5,793 nt of DNA, from positions 1 to 5,793 of the forward strand of contig DAOVOU010000153.1 in the NCBI GenBank assembly GCA_030629475.1, written 5' to 3'. The position numbers and the translations under genes were made by a program. This DNA comes from Desulfobacterales bacterium. Lineage in GTDB: Bacteria > Desulfobacterota > Desulfobacteria > Desulfobacterales > C00003060. This document shows positions 4,746-5,793 of the stretch, piece by piece; positions within the stretch are counted from its first letter, which is position 1; each line of letters begins with the position of its first letter. The notes beneath the pieces are model-generated. The model ran no database searches and had not been told where the DNA came from. It worked only from the letters and a program-made list of their open reading frames with translations.

Positions 4746-5561
4746 TCAGTAAACGATAATGCCGTCCAGCAGTTCCCATATTTCACTGGGTTTAGCAGCA
4801 ACGGTCGCCATCATGCCTATATTCCAGCCAGTAAATCTCCTATCACAATCCATTGGCACCGGACCCCGGACAGAACTGAACTCTCTGGTGAAATCACATT
4901 TGTTAGGTTTTTCGTCAATACATTGACCGATTGAAAACATACGACGGTGTGGTGCCAATTCATTCAGATACGAACGAACAAATCCATGGGAATCAGTAAC
5001 CTTGTCCTCCCATTCTATCTTTTTCAATACGTGAAGATTGCCCACCACCACAAGGATTTTGGCATTTGGATTTCGATGAAAAACCTTAGCGATAGAAGAG
5101 GCCATCCACTTGTCGCGGTTAGTTTCCCCCTGGTACATTGATTTCGGAAGGTCAAGAGCAAGCACGGCAGGTCTCTTGGCCTGGCCAAGACTCCTTATGG
5201 TGGTGAATATGTTTCTATATTCAGGACATTCTATTTGGAAGTGGAGCGCAATATCCTTTAAGCCCATCCCTGTTTGAAGAAAACTGTCTATTCTGTCTTG
5301 TTGATCAGAACAGATTTCCATGCCTAAATGGGTGACTTCCGCTTCGTGTAAGCAGGGAATTAAATCCGACAAGAATTTCAGGATAGGTTGCCTTCTATGG
5401 GTTGTGCCCAAAAAAACGATGTCGTGAGATCTCAGTTTTTCAAGCACGTATGATTGAGGGTCTTTCTGGATGTTGAAATGTTCAGCACAACCGGCCTTTG
5501 GAATGACAGAAATCGGAACAATGAGTAGCAATAATAGGTGCTGGCAAAGTGATAGGTTCAT
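4746..5561 (-). CDS. Exported ChaN/TIKI-superfamily protein, possibly 3'-truncated
   Basis: A 271-residue protein of the ChaN-like (haem-binding uptake) branch of the TIKI/TraB/EreA superfamily. Visible motifs are DIVFLGTTH (47-55), the acidic THLGMEICSDQQDRIDSFL block (77-95), NRDKWMASSI (148-157) and the strand VVVGNLHV (171-178) with His177. Residues 9-20 form a hydrophobic signal core followed by PKAGC; Cys25 could be a lipoprotein cysteine, although Lys at -3 is not canonical, and cleavage after GCA is the alternative. So it acts outside the cytoplasm. Family members bind haem or act as metal-dependent hydrolases; which applies is unknown. The Glu usual in LGExH is Thr here. ATG 5561 is chosen because it gives a compact signal peptide; in-frame starts at 5576, 5606 and GTG 5612 exist, none with a ribosome site. 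The protein ends DGIIVY, earlier than I would expect, where the intron-like fragment begins. Confidence 0.75.
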   Translation of the reverse strand: MNLSLCQHLLLLLIVPISVIPKAGCAEHFNIQKDPQSYVLEKLRSHDIVFLGTTHRRQPILKFLSDLIPCLHEAEVTHLGMEICSDQQDRIDSFLQTGMGLKDIALHFQIECPEYRNIFTTIRSLGQAKRPAVLALDLPKSMYQGETNRDKWMASSIAKVFHRNPNAKILVVVGNLHVLKKIEWEDKVTDSHGFVRSYLNELAPHRRMFSIGQCIDEKPNKCDFTREFSSVRGPVPMDCDRRFTGWNIGMMATVAAKPSEIWELLDGIIVY

Positions 5562-5612
5562 GGTAGCTGGACTCATGACAGCTTTGTCGTTGAAAAGGGT
5601 CTGCATGGACAC

Positions 5613-5793
5613 TGTTGTGAAAGGGGGTACTACACACTGTTATCGTCAAGAATGCTCAATCGCTTGAACTTTTACGGCATGAAGATGGAGTTGTGCCCCA
5701 CAGGGGGGGGGGCATAAGCGCTAAGTTGTTTTGTAAACATTCACAGGTTACATTTATGCCGTGCGGAATTGTTTTGAAAGATGAACATCGAAC
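5613..5793. other. Noncoding right edge with G10 tract and competing inverted repeats
   Basis: No supported gene. A run of ten G at 5703-5712 follows TGCCCC (5694-5699), which can pair with GGGGCA (5709-5714). TTATGCC at 5754-5760 can pair with GGCATAA at 5711-5717, while the overlapping ATGCCGT at 5756-5762 can pair with ACGGCAT at 5674-5680, so the two folds exclude each other. ATG codons at 5756 and 5781 could open a gene beyond the window, but too little is visible to judge. Confidence 0.4.

Noticed and set aside
4487..4759. Plus-strand 90-residue frame
   Set aside because: Arg/Lys-rich translation with no motif and no ribosome site. It lies over the intron-like fragment, where structured RNA explains the composition better.
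4523..4801. Minus-strand 92-residue frame
   Set aside because: It overlaps the end of the ChaN-like gene in another frame and crosses the intron-like fragment; no protein features.
5726..5754. TTGTTT-17 bp-TACATT as a promoter at the right edge
   Set aside because: Weak box matches in AT-rich DNA, and the gene it would serve is not visible.

Overview
The window looks like chromosomal DNA from a Gram-negative, probably deltaproteobacterial (Desulfobacterota-like) organism. That placement is an inference. It rests on rapZ followed directly by a lone mannose-family EIIA, the tpiA-secG-tRNA-Leu(GAG) block, an exported ChaN/TIKI-type protein, and intergenic mosaics of very short repeated units. 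No phage, plasmid, CRISPR or restriction module is visible.

Layout, left to right. Positions 1-120 hold no gene I recognise. Positions 121-350 carry a tandem-repeat array with an inverted copy, ending at the TTG start of rapZ (351-1217, RNA-binding NTPase adaptor). A 220 bp gap holds a long two-tier nested palindrome. Next come four plus-strand genes: a PTS EIIA-Man domain protein (1462-1875), a RimI-like N-acetyltransferase (1893-2351), tpiA (2386-3168) and secG (3297-3731). A palindrome-rich spacer leads to a complete tRNA-Leu(GAG) with encoded CCA (3922-4008).

Beyond the tRNA the coding strand switches. A small three-helix membrane protein of unknown family lies on the minus strand (4130-4441). 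After it comes a stretch resembling the 5' end of a group II intron (about 4566-4745), with no room for a reverse transcriptase. An exported ChaN/TIKI-like protein on the minus strand (4746-5561) stops exactly where the intron-like fragment ends and may have lost its C-terminal tail. The last 180 bp are noncoding, with a G10 tract and competing inverted repeats.

The left half is a housekeeping block. RapZ and EIIA-Man belong to the regulatory (non-transporting) PTS neighbourhood, RimI acetylates a protein N-terminus, TpiA is a central glycolytic enzyme, SecG is a translocon subunit, and tRNA-Leu(GAG) reads CUC/CUU. The most unusual material is intergenic: long mosaic palindromes, built from different short units, lie on both sides of rapZ. 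I did not find a convincing new multi-gene system.
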